NCBI GenBank assembly: GCA_020736575.1
Contig: JAGPYM010000001.1
Coordinates: forward strand, 1,116,001-1,180,000
Source: Thelonectria olida
Taxonomy: Eukaryota > Ascomycota > Sordariomycetes > Hypocreales > Nectriaceae
Direction: 5' to 3'
DNA length: 64,000 nucleotides
Shown: piece by piece, positions 1 to 12,046 of the stretch
How positions within the stretch are numbered: position 1 is the first letter of the stretch
Layout of the letters: the number at the start of each line of letters is the position of its first letter
Notes under the pieces: model-generated
Database searches by the model: none
What the model saw: only the letters and a program-made list of their open reading frames with translations
Told to the model about the DNA's origin: nothing
Translations under genes and position numbers: made by a program

Positions 1-554
1 GGGACAGGGGCCGTTCGCGGCGTGTCACCCCACTTGATTCCAGAAGCCTTCTGTTTTCGACCAACGCGATCCTGGAGGTGGTCTTTGCTTTCAAAGGGGG
101 GGGGGGAGGGGGTGTGTTGGAGCTCCGCGGATTTTTATGAGAGGGCGTGTGAAGATGGTGGTGGTGGTGGTGTTGTTTCCTTGGTGTTGCTGTTGTTGGT
201 TGCGGACCCGAGGAGAGCGGATGGCGAGACTTTGGGAGATGAAAGCGGTAAGAAGGTGATCAAGGCGGATGATCATCGGTGATTACCTAGGGCGTTGTAT
301 CTATGTAGACTAGATAGTAAGGGGCATTCCAAATGGGAGGATGATTATGCAGGTTATGAATGCACTCATCTCGAAACATGTCAGACACTGACTAACTGGG
401 AAGAGAGAACCATCACCAAAAGGCATGACAGACGGAAACGTCCAGACGCGCTAACTACGTCTTGGATATTGGCTATTTCAGCAGAAATATGGCAATGACT
501 CGCAGACGTCCCCTTTATCATGATGCGTATTCGTACCCAGTCCCACCAACACGT
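1..554. other. Window edge and 3' flank of the helicase gene
   Basis: No supported gene. The stretch holds a G-rich run near 97-117 and a (GGT)n microsatellite near 158-172, followed by T/G-rich sequence. A 61-codon minus-strand frame (91-276), rich in Gln/Asn/Thr, is produced by that microsatellite and resembles no family I know. It could be the 5' end of a gene lying to the left, but nothing here proves it. Roughly 290-554 is probably 3' UTR of the helicase gene. Confidence 0.5.
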
Positions 555-3500
555 TCAAGCCCATTCCCTCTTGAACTTGCTCTCAAACGTGTCTTGCAGC
601 AGAACAAATGCCTTGAGAACATTCATTAGGCCCCCTCTCTCGCCTGTGTCGGATGAAGTGCATGATGGGCCCTTGGTCGCATCCGTCGTCTGCTCTTCAG
701 CCGAGCTCAAGTCTTCATCGCTGTCGTCGTCCCAGTTGTCTACTACTTCGGCCGTCTTCTTCTTGGCCGCATTTGTGACCTTGTGAGCCGAGCATGGCGC
801 TTCTTCGTTTAGAATCTCCTGGGAGCCATCCGTCTGCTCCCAGCCAGCCTCGTCATCATCATCATCATCATCACCTTCGTCGCCCAAGTCTGCATCTAGA
901 TCGCCCTCAATCCCGACCAGGCTCTGCAAGCTGGTGACGATGGTCTTGAGCACAAGGGAAAAGTCCTTGAGGTGGAACCACACATCGCCTCTCCTGATGC
1001 GGTTGTTTTTCTCCAGATCTGCCATGCTGCCGTGCTTGTAAAAGTCGAGGAGATAGGCGTTGAGCTCAGAATCCGTGTCGTGCGGCCAAATAGGGATGAA
1101 TGGGATCGCCGATTCCTCTAGGAAGACGCCCCCTCGCACCGTTGAGCAGAGCTCTTGGATCGACTTGAAGTCGTCTCCGAGTCCGGACAAGGCCACGAAG
1201 GGTGACCGAATCGTAGTGGGTGCACAGCCGAATTGTCCACCATGAGAAGTCTCCGAAGACCGAAGAGTCGTCCCAGTGAAAGGCAGTGTATGGTCAGGCT
1301 TGTTAACCAGGTGTTGGTTGATGTAGGAATGCACGTACGCTTTGAAGATGGATAGAGTCTCCTCATTGTGCCGGATGAGCATCTGCTCAGCTTCCCGTGG
1401 CAGTCGCGGGAGAAAGACGATGGACGAAGACCTGTGATCCCTTTCCCACGATTGCTTGTTCCGATGGATCGGCACCCTCTTGAACAGGTGACTGAGCACC
1501 AGCATAATCTCGAGTAGGATTCGCTCCGGGGAAGTGTCTATGTCTTCGCACAGCTTGTGGAAATAGCCCCGACGCAGCAACGAGTGAAAGGCAAAGGCGG
1601 CGTTTTCCGTAAAGTAAAGGTGAGTAACCATTCCTGTGAAGTTGATGGGGGCTCCCTCGGCCGAAATCAGGTCCTGTCTCCTGAGGTACTCGATGGAGAA
1701 GCGCAGGTGGTGTTTGACGGCCATCTCGGCGTCGGGGCCGCCCAGATAAAGTCGAGTCTGCGACATCAGAGCCTGAACCGCATTCATTGCATACTCTGAG
1801 TTGTTGGTTCCGTGTAAGAGGTTGAAGAGGCGGAGGATCAAGGTCGTCGAGATGGGGAACTGTCCCTTGAGGTCGGGGAGTCGACAGGACATGATGTTAT
1901 GCACCCTCGTTTCCGAGATACCGTTGAAGACGACGTTGCCTAGTAGATCAAACCCTCGTCTTCCCGCACGTCCCGAAGCCTGGCGGTAATTCTGAGAGGT
2001 GAGGTAGATCGAGTCTCCGCTGAAGACGACTGTCTTGCACGGCATGTTGATACCTAGTGCGAGCGTGCCGGTGGCAACGACGACTCGAAGGTATCCCCTG
2101 CGGAACAACATCTCCACGCTGTGTCTCGTTAGCTAGTTACTCAGGTCAAAGATACATTCAAGACTTACACCTGACGATACCGTCGGTTCATCCCAGCATG
2201 ATGAACTCCAAGGCCCCGTTCCAAGGCCTTGATGAGCGAGGGCGGTATTCGGTCTTGCAAGCCGCGAATAGTCTCTTCAAACTCTGCCCTCTGCATCTTT
2301 GTCGAGTCTGCAAAGCTGAACTGAGGCAGAGGAGCAGCTGGATCGAAGCTCTCCCACAGACTGATCTCGGCGCTGGCCGCCTCCTGATACATCTCGAGCC
2401 TCGACGTCTTGGCGTCATCGCCGCTTTTGTCTTTGCTCCGAACCTGTGGCTCTGCCTGTCGAACACTGCCTTTGCCTTTCTGCCATAAGCTGAAGTCCGA
2501 CAGCTTTTTGGACCACTTTGCACTCGAGTCTTTCCATTCTTGTTCCCTCACCTCGAGTCTCTCACGGATTGCATTGACAGCCCGTTCGCACTCCTGGCGG
2601 TCGTAGTTGAAAACGAGAGCTGGCAGTGCGTCCTGGGAATGCAGCTCACAAACCAGAGGGAAGAGGTTGTCAACATGGTTGAACCTTTTGCGAATTCCCG
2701 TTGCCTTTGTTTGAATGGTTTCATCGTCAAACTGTCGTGGGTCAAGACTTGCCTGGACTGCTTTCAAGGACGGGCCAGATGTTTCCATTGCCTTGCGCAA
2801 AACCACCTTCAGAATCTTCTCCCATTCGACAACGTCCGACTTTGACACCATTTCTGGCAACCATCTTGTCGGATCCAACTTGGCCAAGTCTGTTTGAAAA
2901 CGAGGGGGGAGGACTTGCTTCATCTTCTCCCAGAGACTGAGACAGTCTCTTGCTTCTAGATTCACGTCGTCCAGCGCCTCGCGGTTGCGGTCCTCGAGGG
3001 CACGAACAGGATGCACAAATTTGAAGTTTGGACTGATGGCATTGCCCTCGTCCAGTCCTGGCACAGGAAGCCGCGGAGCCTTGATCAGCTCGGTGAAGGT
3101 GAAGGCGTCAGATGGTGGGTGATAGATGAACTTTCGAAGATCCGAGTATCTCACGCCGTGAACAACCATGTTCACCTTGACCTTCTTTCGGGACTGGGAC
3201 ATTTGCAGCCAATCCAGAAACTCGAGAGGATTGCCCACCGTGGCAGAGAGGGCAATGATGGGACACGGCGCCAGCAGCAGCAACTGCTCCCAGACAACGC
3301 CGTCTTCGGCCTGTCCAATGCAGTGCACCTCATCGAAGATGATCCTCTTTACGCGGTGCGACCAGGCGTTGGGCTTGTTGGCATTCGTGGGCGCCAGCAG
3401 CATGATCTGCAGGATATGAGGCACCGTGACCAAGATCTGACATCCCGTAGGATTGTTGATGCGATAGTCCCTGGTGTGAATGCCCCAGACAGACTTTCCA

Positions 3501-6036
3501 CCTTTTCCATGATACGACTTGGAGAACCTGGCCTCGATTTCGGCCGCGATCTGGTTGACAAGAGCCTTGGTGGGTGCCACATAGACGAGCACTGCATCGT
3601 CGCTCTCCTCGAGGACCTTCTTCATGGCGTAGAAGGAGATGAACGTCTTGCCTGCCGAAGTCGGAGCCACGACAAGCAAGCTCTCGCTGGCGTCGATGGA
3701 GTCGAGCACTTTTCGTTGCCAAGCGTCTGGGTCAAACGACACTCTCGGGTCTGGCTGTGAGTCGAATCGTCGTTCCATATAAGGGCCGCCGTGTTGGAGC
3801 TGGAGGAGACGACTGTCCTCGACGAGCTTTGGCGAGAGTTTGACTACCTCTGGTCTGATATGGAATGGCAGTCCTCGAGACGGCGCTCCCACGACTACAC
3901 GAAGCTGAGGCATCCCGAGGTTCTTGATGACGTCGCCGATAGCAATGGCGGTTTCTGGAGACGAGGTTTCGGACCTTGCAATCTCCTGAATCGAGTACCA
4001 CATCATCGCAATAAGGTAAATACCTGTAGAGGCGCGCGTTAGCTTGGAGTTATATCTCTATCCTATCTTCTCGAGGTTTCCGCGTACCTTTGGGAGACGT
4101 CTGATCGACTCCCTCTCGAGTTTTAGCCCAGATCTTGCTCAGAACATGACAGAAGTAAAGGCGAATCTCAGGCTCGAGAAATAGACGGTCGGTCTTGGAG
4201 CGGTCGCACATGAACTTCTCAGCCTTCAGGTACTGGCCCACGAGACTCCGGTCCTTCTGATACTCGACACACGTCTGGGCCCAGAACCGAGCCACCTCCT
4301 CCTGCTTGGCTCGAGCCTTGCGCTCCTGGATCTCCCGTGCTGATTTCAGGGCGTTTTCCGTTCCTCCTTTCTTGTTGGTTTGCTTCTTGCTTTTCTTTTG
4401 AGACCCTCCTGCCGCAGAGGCCCTCTCCCCTTTTTTGGTCGGGTTCTCGGGGGCATGAGAGCTCACCGTGATGGTCTCTCGCTCCAAAGTTCTGCCTCCA
4501 AGGTTTTGCAAGCTCTCGGCATATCTCGTTACCGAAGTCATGAGACGCTGATGACGCTTCATGGCCCAGGAGCTAGGTTTTTCGGGGTTCCTCGAGGTAG
4601 CGATGGGCTTGTTCACATGCCAATGCTTCAAGTCTTGGTAGATGAGCCCGGCTACCGGGTCTGTCGTTTCTTGAGCCTTGGGGGCGTCGACATCTTTTAA
4701 AAAGTGGTTGAAGGCGGGATGGCTGAAGGATAGAATCCCCGGGGTCTCTCCAGCCGAGCGAGACTGCGAGGGCTGGTACGTGTGTAGTTGGGAGAGAAGA
4801 CTCGATTTCGTGACTGGAGGTGGGATGTCTGCTGCCAGGACTTCTTGCCAGAGACGGCGAGCCTGCGAGACAACAGCTTCGGAAATGGGTTCTTTTCTCC
4901 TGACATGCTCCAGCATGAATGAGAAGACGCGCCCATCAACGAGATCGAAGAGATCCCAGACCGTGCCCTCTTCACCCGACCATCTCTCAATCAAAGCTTG
5001 AGAGGCTTCGGAGAACTTCTGGAGAAAGACTCTGTCCAGCACACTGCACTTTCTGCTCTCGCATGCTCGATCTTGGATGCTGCACACTCGTAGGGCAGCC
5101 GTGTGAAGAAGCAGTGCATGCACCCGCTCAAGACGGGCTCGATGGTGCTTGGCAACTCGGCCATGCTTGAGGTAGGAGCGACAGAAAGCAACTGCAGCCC
5201 ATTCTGCCGTAGTGAGTTTTGTTGCCGGCTTGGGTTCGAGAATTGTCCCTTCGCCAAACTCCAAGGCCGAAACGCCTTGCGCCCGGGAAGCACGCTCGAA
5301 GTTGAGCGAGGGTGGCCGTCCTTTAGGCTCGCTCAGCAAGTGGACAAAAACCTGCGCATCATCAGCCTCCGACTTCCATTCTTTGGTCTCGTCAACGAGT
5401 ATTCTTACCTTGGAGATCTTCCATGTGGTGAAGTTGATGATGGCTACTTGTCTACCCATGTTGAAGAGCTTCCAGATCAAAGAACGGAGCTCGACAACTC
5501 CAGGACCGCCATCGCCTTCCCCTTCGTGACAGAGAACGAAATGGCATGTGCGGCCGGAGAGATACTCCTCGAATTCATCGCCTTCAAAGGAATCAAACTC
5601 ACGGATGTTGGAGCTGATGTCTGCTCTCGCGAGATGCTGAAGGATGATGGTGCGAGCGAGACGGTACTTATACCCGTTTGTGGACGATGTCCCGTGTGGC
5701 GCGCATACATGAGCCATGTTCCGCAAGAAGAAGATGTCAAATCTGCATCCTCTCATCCTCAGGTCACTCAAGAACTTCTCAACTGCGTATACGGCGTGGA
5801 GGAGTTGGAAGCCGTCTACGGCGCAGTTAGTATCCCGTCCTACAAGTCTTGTAAGGGCTGCAGAACATACCAGTAAAGTCCACTTTGGACTGGGCCAGAC
5901 AATGTCGTATCAAAGACTCTCCGTGGATGGCAAACAGCTCATCGCCAGCAAAGTCTCCGACAATGTCGATCTCTATGGTGCGTCGAGTCGAATACCAAGC
6001 CAGCAGCTCCTCTGCTTGGTTCTGCTTCAGCGCCAT
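555..6036 (-). CDS. DDX60/Ski2-like DEAD/DEAH-box RNA helicase
   Basis: Four exons on the minus strand: 6036-5871, 5815-4088, 4023-2169 and 2118-555, giving 1770 aa. The introns are 55, 64 and 50 bp. The first has a perfect TACTAAC branch point, and all three joins restore frame and conserved sequence. The first ~630 residues are the long N-terminal region seen in DDX60-type proteins. The helicase core follows: Walker A PTSAGKT near residue 750, DEVH box, SAT motif, motif V (TGTLALGINMP) and motif VI (QASGRAGRRG). The C-terminal part carries an acidic Asp run (from GAT/GTC repeats near 855-875) and ends in a short basic tail. Vertebrate DDX60 acts in antiviral RNA sensing. The role of fungal homologues is poorly known, so RNA surveillance is an inference. 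The frame stays open upstream of the chosen ATG for about ten codons (to roughly 6067), so a small upstream exon is possible. Confidence 0.93.
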
Positions 6037-6979
6037 CTCGGCTGGAAACTTGGGTTCTGTTCGTAAAGTCTTGTTAATGTTTGTTCTTCGGTGCTTCTTC
6101 TACTTCAGAGAAGACGACGGACAAAATACAAGGACAAACGTGAGGGGAAGTCGAGGAACAAAGGGCGAATGGTAGAGATTAAATATGATGCCCTGCCGGA
6201 GGCCCCTCACCAGAGGCAGTCGAAGAGCCACGAATGTCTCAGGACTGTGTAAACATGTGAGCAGTATTGGCCCTCACCAACAGTCGGCGACACCAAACAA
6301 GCAGCTAGACAAACAAGTAAGCGAGCGAACAAACAAACCGCAACGGAAGCATTTTAGGTGATACAGAGTGAACAATCGGTTTTCGGTCTAAGGATTAATA
6401 ACCAAATGATTCATTCATAGCCTCTCACTTGACTTACGGCGACCATTTTTCCTGCATTTCTTCTATGGCACGAATGTGTGTGTGCAGGCGAGCTTCAAGC
6501 GGGAGAGTCAGGTGGGTGCGAGACTGGCCCAACAAGACTAACTGTTTCCCTCTTCGCGGGGAATCTCTAAGCGACGGCATAACTGCACAAACAGGCATCT
6601 TGTCATGGCAGTGTTGCTATGCCCCAAATCAAGCTGTGTTGGTTGCTCCATGCCGCTGTTGGGACCTCCCTGCAGGACGAGCGGCCCAAGGCATAGTCGG
6701 CATGTTAGACCCAACGACAGCAACACACGCAACACCAAATGACAATGAACGCAGTGCGTATGGACAAATTCGTGTCATATTGCTTTCTAGGGCCATCTAT
6801 CTCATCCAACTGTGCTAGCCAATCTCACCGGCTATACACTCTGCCAGAAAAGCATTGGATATCACTGACATAGGTAATCATCCCCCCGATTTTGAAAGTC
6901 CCGCCTGAACGCCACCGCAAACGCAAAAGCAACCCCGGTCCCCAGGTGAATATACAGTTCGCCATTATCCCTGCATGCC
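6037..6979. other. Intergenic region between helicase and UTP15 genes
   Basis: About 940 bp. It must hold the helicase promoter (right of 6036) and the 3' UTR of the UTP15 gene. I see short AAACAAACA-type repeats near 6295-6345 and no ORF with recognisable content. A possible 3' splice acceptor (CAG near 6056-6058, preceded by a CATTAAC branch-like motif) would allow a short upstream exon of the helicase. Confidence 0.5.
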
Positions 6980-8566
6980 TCACAGCGTGCCAAGCACGAG
7001 GCTATCCAGCATGCCGCCCGTCTGACACGCCACTTGGGCCCTTTCCACCTCGACCTTGACTCGCCGGTGAAGAGTCCTGAAGCCTTCGTTCAGCTCCGCC
7101 GACCCGCCGACGAGCTCGGAATACAGATCCAGCAGGTGCAGGCCGATCTCGACGCAGATGCTGACATATCTCGGGTCGCAGATGCGGCTGCAGACCCACT
7201 TCAGAATAGGCTGCACCGAGATCTCGTCTCGCGACTCAAGAGCATCTCGCAGCGCGCTGCGGTGGCGGAGGGCCAGGAGCAGGGTGAGGATGTTGAGAGA
7301 CGAGTGCTCGGGGTGGTCCTTGTCCAACAATGTGTCGAGCGCACGCGCGTACCGGGCGTGACGCAGGTCGGCTTGCCACGGCCGCTCCTTTTTCCTGGTC
7401 CCGCGAGGCTCATTGGCAATGACCACGTCAGCGCCCTCGCCAACCATATCCAGTCGCTTCGAGGCAGCAACCCGCCTCTTTCTCTTTTTGTTCTTAGCGT
7501 CGTGTGATTCGATGGTACCAGCCACGAGCGCCGCCATCTCTTTTTCACGCTCCGTCTCCTTGTGTGCTTCCAGGGCAGTGAGGCGAGTACGGACGCTCAG
7601 GACGCCGGACTGCATCCCAACGGCAAGATGGCGGTCGCTTGACTCGGGATCATCACTCGAGGGGATCACCTTGACGCTGAGGACGGGAGATTGATACTTG
7701 GTGCTTGAAACGACGTTCCACCCAGTCGTCTCGAACACCTTGACATGGCCCTCCAAGCCACCACTGACAAGTCGTCGGCCATTGGAAGCCAAACTAAGCG
7801 AGGTGACGGTTTTTTGGTGGTTGGTAATCATGTGAAGAGGCCGGGCAGCAACTAAATCAAGGACGCTGATAGAGTTCTCGGCCGCCGCCAAGACTGTCGT
7901 GCCTGAAGGCATCGACAGCACATCCTCGACGGGGGCGGAATGCTTGAAGGTCATGACAGACGCATCGCTTCCTGTTCTAGGGTCCCAGAGCTTCACCGTT
8001 GAATCGTAACTTCCCGAGATAATCATGTTAGACATAGTGCCAGGCATGAAGTTTGCAGATCGGACGTAATCGTTGTGACCGATAAAGGTCGTCACAGGAT
8101 CGTTGCTAGGAAGATCCCACAATCGCAACGTCTTGTCGTCACTCGCGCTCAGCAAGGTGGTGAGCTCGGTCGGCGAGAATTTCGTCGTCCATACAGGCTG
8201 TTTGTGTTGAGTCCACGTCTTGAGAATAGCCCTCGAGTTGACGTCAAAAACCTGCATTTTTCCCGTATCGTCACCTGCCACCAAGACACGGCCATCCTTC
8301 CTGATCTCTCCGCTGCGCGCGACATCGCCAAAGCGCGTAATAGTCTTGAGGAGCTTGCGCGTCCGGTTCGAGTAGATCTGGATGCGAGTTCCTGTCGTGA
8401 CGGCAAAGGAATCGCTGTTGGAGGAGATGTGGACAACGGGGTACGAGGTCGGAGAAGGGATCAAGAGCTGATTCTTGAAGGATTTCCAGTATCGCTGCTC
8501 TGAGGTTACGGGCGATGGGCCCGAAGGCAGCTTGAGCTGCTGAAGGGGGACCACCTGCGCCGCCAT
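6980..8566 (-). CDS. UTP15: U3 snoRNP / SSU processome subunit Utp15
   Basis: Single-exon gene of 528 aa. An N-terminal segment is followed by a seven-bladed WD40 propeller (about residues 50-340; repeat ends such as KTLRLWDL and STVKLWDP are clear). A linker with a basic KNKKRKRR stretch and the helical UTP15 C-terminal domain (about 390-520) complete it. Utp15 is a t-UTP/UtpA subunit in the nucleolus, needed for early pre-18S processing and for efficient rDNA transcription. I chose the ATG at 8566 because orthologues begin close to this PLQQLKLP stretch. An in-frame ATG at 8701 without an intervening stop would add 45 low-complexity residues and is probably leader. UTP25, another SSU-processome factor, lies at the far end of the window but is not linked to this gene. 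Confidence 0.95.
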   Translation of the reverse strand: MAAQVVPLQQLKLPSGPSPVTSEQRYWKSFKNQLLIPSPTSYPVVHISSNSDSFAVTTGTRIQIYSNRTRKLLKTITRFGDVARSGEIRKDGRVLVAGDDTGKMQVFDVNSRAILKTWTQHKQPVWTTKFSPTELTTLLSASDDKTLRLWDLPSNDPVTTFIGHNDYVRSANFMPGTMSNMIISGSYDSTVKLWDPRTGSDASVMTFKHSAPVEDVLSMPSGTTVLAAAENSISVLDLVAARPLHMITNHQKTVTSLSLASNGRRLVSGGLEGHVKVFETTGWNVVSSTKYQSPVLSVKVIPSSDDPESSDRHLAVGMQSGVLSVRTRLTALEAHKETEREKEMAALVAGTIESHDAKNKKRKRRVAASKRLDMVGEGADVVIANEPRGTRKKERPWQADLRHARYARALDTLLDKDHPEHSSLNILTLLLALRHRSALRDALESRDEISVQPILKWVCSRICDPRYVSICVEIGLHLLDLYSELVGGSAELNEGFRTLHRRVKVEVERAQVACQTGGMLDSLVLGTL

Positions 8567-9008
8567 TGTTGGTGTTGGTGATCGTCTGTTCGTTCGTTTG
8601 GTTGTGTCAAACTTCCAGATCAATGGCTCTTGGCTGTGATATTTTTTTTCTGCGATAAGATTAGGATGGCTGGCGCTGGAAGTGGGTATGTCGCGGGGCA
8701 TCGAGCTAGCTGTATTGGGTTTAGACGGATTTAGTCCAAGCTACGTACCGCTCTATCAAATAGCTTCCATCTTCAACCTCATTCACATTCAAACACGAAA
8801 GAAAGTTAGGCACAAATGATGCCAGAAAATTCAAATTTTAGAATCACGGACTATGCATTATTCTAAGTAGTTTTTGCTTATTTGTCCGCATGTATGAAAA
8901 CCATTCCGTTGTACCATGCCAGGTCCTTAGATTCCCAACGCCGTAACCGATGCCCGCCATTTGTTTCGTACTGTACATTGCGTCCGATTTTATCATTGCT
9001 TCATTGCT
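8567..9008. other. UTP15 promoter and 3' end of the C2-protein gene
   Basis: About 440 bp between two minus-strand genes. AT-rich around 8780-8880. It holds the UTP15 promoter/leader and the 3' UTR of the upstream gene. No ORF or RNA gene is visible. Confidence 0.5.
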
Positions 9009-12000
9009 TCAATAGCCGCCTCTGCGTCGTGATCTCCCCGTTCCAATGTCAATCATCTGCATCTCCTCCAATAATGCCAGCTCATGGCCATTGCCGTTTG
9101 CTCCGCTCATGAGCGGCAGCGGCACCTTGGCAGGAAGCGGGGGTCCAGAGGCATAGTGCGGTGCCCGGTTCTCATTTTGGTGATCCCAAGTAATCGCACG
9201 TGGTAGAGTCCGTGTGGGAGTTGTGCTGTAAGGGCTCTGTCGGTCCTGGTAATTATCTGGCGTCGGGCCCAGGGGGCTGACCGCAGCAGGAGAGTGTCCA
9301 GCAGAGGCCGGGAGGCGCTTCTGTAGGCGAGCCCGCCCTGCACTAACCGGTGTGCGAGGCTCGTCAGCGGCATAATAGGGCGAATTGGCCGCAGACACTG
9401 AATGACGGCCAGCTCGAGGCGTCCTTCGAGTGCTGGGTGGCAGAGGCTGCGCCCCATTCAGCCGTCGTGGCTCTGGTGGTGGTGCTTCCTTGCCCTTGGG
9501 CTCTGGTTCCGGGGCCCAGGACTCAATGGGCAGATGGTCAGAGGGATCAATCTCGCGTCCATCATAAGTTATGATCTTGTTGTTCTCAGCAGTCACGCAA
9601 TCCGCGGGGGTTTTACTCGAGACACTAGGGTTGAGTTCGTCGTATGAGTCAGGTCCGAAGGGAATTCCAGATAGTCTCCGAGTTTCCTGGGGAGGAGGGG
9701 CCGGGCTGACCGACTTCCGGCGGATGAGGTGCTGAGGATTGGGGCTGACGCTGGTTCTTCGGGGATTGGGACTGGGATTGGGGGAGACGTCTCTGGCATT
9801 TGCCACTGGTGGTTCCGGTTCTCCAGAATAAGTGATAGCCCTTCGGTTGTAGGGCTGGATCGCGTAGCGCTGCGAATCATCGGGCGTCTCATTGTAGCTC
9901 TGGTAAGGGTAAGACTCATTTCGTGGGCGTCCACGTGGAGGTGTCGAGACACTCTGCGAGACACTTTGCGAGTGGGGGCGCCTTCCACGACGGTTGTCGT
10001 AGATGCCATCTGTCACCTCCTGGGAAAGGGCAGAGTCAAGACCAGGGACAAGAGCGGCCGGCATGCCGGGCATCGAATGACTATTCGAGCTCTGGATATG
10101 CCTCGTCTCCAGCTCCATGCGTTGGTTGGAATGCTGGCCCTGGCTGCTATGAGGGTGGTAGGAAATTTGTCCTGGGCTTCGGGAGATGTCTCGGCCAAAG
10201 GACCCAGAAGCAGGCACCATCGCGTACGCATTCGGATCTTGACCTGGGCTTCGAGAGTAGTCCCGACTCTGTGATTGTGTCGCAGGGACGATCTGATAGG
10301 AATTCTGGTCGTATGCAGGACTTCGGCTATAATCACGACCCTGCGAATTGTAATCTTGAGAAGGACGTCGATCATAGTCTTGAGCACGAGCCTGAGACAC
10401 AGGCACCATTTGGTATGGGTTCTGCTCCTCGTACTCTTGAGGTGCTGAAGGAGAAAAGTCCCCTCCTCGGAAAGAAGATCCCGTCGAGCGGCTTAAGCTA
10501 AGAGGAGCAGGACTGGGGTCGTCGAAGCACATCTCGTCTTGCTGCTGGAGCCTCGACACTGACATACTATGCCTGTGGTTGTTGGGGATAGAGACTGGGG
10601 TTTCTGGCACATCCTCCACTGTTGGCTGCATTGACCGGTGATGCGGATCATAGTTGGCATCGTAGGAGCTGTGCCTCGGTGAAGGATCATAGGTCAAAGC
10701 CTGCTGCTGCCCCAGATTTGAGGGAGGCGTCGTGTCGTATCCTCGGAATGTTGGGCGTCCAGGGTAAGATGGCACTGTTGGTATCACTGGCATCGAGTGT
10801 CTGTGAGCCTCCATTCTCAAAACATCGTGTCTCATTGGGGGTTGTGATGATTTTGGTGGTGAAGCATCGTAGCCGTTCCTAGGCACAAGTTCCTGACCTC
10901 CGCTATTGTTTCTGGTACGATGTGCTGGGGGCGGTGGTGGACGTTCGTCCTCAATGGCCGGATACTGCCTGGCGTCTTCCATGGGCGGAGCATCATAAAC
11001 ATCCGGCGGGGGAGCACTGTAGGCTTGATCCATCTGCTGTTCCTGTGGGTGACCAGCATATTTCGGGCTGAAGTTACGAGTCTCCTGGTGTCGTGGAGAC
11101 GGTTCATGAGGGGGATTCATTGAGCTGCGAGCGCCTCGCGGGCGTTCTCCACGGGTTGGCGTGGAGTAGTCTTTGGATGCGCTTGTCAATGGAGAGTGGT
11201 CCGCGTGTCGATTTCGGTGCGAGGGTGGTGTCTTGTATTCGACTGCTTGCAGCGGTGATTGCTTAGGAATGAGGTTTCCGCGAGATGACTGCTGAGCAGG
11301 TCCTCGAGATGGTGTGGTTTGTTCAGGTGCTGAGGGAAGTGCTGATGGGAGGGGCGCTGGGCCGGCTGGGGATGCAGCGGGGGGTGCGGATGGAGGAGCT
11401 TCGCCCGTGATGGGATCAGAAGGCAAAGGACGCCTTTTCACGGGTGTCCTTTGCTTAAGAGAGCCCCGTCCTTCCTCCGATGTGGCCTGTTTAGCCTTTG
11501 TCGTCGCAGGCTTCTCGGGCTTGGGGCGCGTGTCGTAAAAGGTAATTTCTATCCTTATCTCACCAGCATACTTTCCCCGGCAGCTCAGGGTTTGCCAGAC
11601 GTCGCTCTGGCCACCACCTGGAATAATGATACCTCGGAGATCGATCCAGGACTCGCCAATCAGATCCGTCTTCTTGTCGTCGGTGAAAATGGAGATTTTG
11701 AGCTGGTAGTAGTCGGGAGAGTCGTGAACAGAGAAGCGCAGCTCTTGGTCCCTATGGATGACAGTCAGTTGCGGCCCAACCAAATGCGAAGCACCGACAG
11801 AATAAAAACTCACCACTTCGGCGTCTGTCCACCGCGAACGTCTGTCGTCGTCTTGCGTGCCTCCTTTCCCAGTCTAGCGGCGCAGTAAGGATCCTGCTTT
11901 CCGATGGTCTTGCGGTTGGGCAAGTTCTTTGCTCGGTCGACGATGGCGACTAGAGTTCCGATAATCGGACCATCCACCGACAAGTCGGCGAAAATGCCAG

Positions 12001-12046
12001 CCGTATGAGCGGCATTGAGAGGGTGTGACTTTGCCTTTGGCGACAT
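9009..12046 (-). CDS. C2-domain protein, Inn1/Fic1-like cytokinesis factor
   Basis: Two exons, 12046-11814 and 11751-9009, 991 aa; the 62-bp intron (donor GTGAGT) joins TPKW to DQELRF inside the C2 domain. The C2 domain covers about residues 18-135. It is followed by ~850 residues of disordered, Pro/Ser/Gln/Tyr-rich sequence with many PxxP motifs. This layout (N-terminal C2, long PxxP tail) is that of budding-yeast Inn1 and fission-yeast Fic1, which bring Cyk3 and F-BAR proteins to the contractile ring through SH3-PxxP contacts at septation. The tail contains three imperfect ~25-30-residue repeats (described separately). The C2 fold is certain. The Inn1/Fic1 assignment rests on architecture and is likely but unproven. 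Confidence 0.88.
10165..10425 (-). repeat. Imperfect tandem protein repeat in the C2-protein tail
   Basis: Within the disordered tail, three successive units have the pattern N-x-Y-x-[MI]-VP-x-[ST], then a Gln/Ser-rich spacer and (R)DYSRSP or RDISRSP. Units begin at NPYQMVP, NSYQIVP and NAYAMVP. The repeat is visible in both DNA and translation. The RDYSRSP core contains SP sites that could be phosphorylated (inference). Confidence 0.75.

Noticed and set aside
3011..3760. 249-codon plus-strand frame inside the helicase
   Set aside because: It is antisense to the helicase core motifs and has no domain of its own.
7034..7507. 157-codon plus-strand frame in UTP15
   Set aside because: It is antisense to the UTP15 C-terminal domain; a codon-bias shadow.
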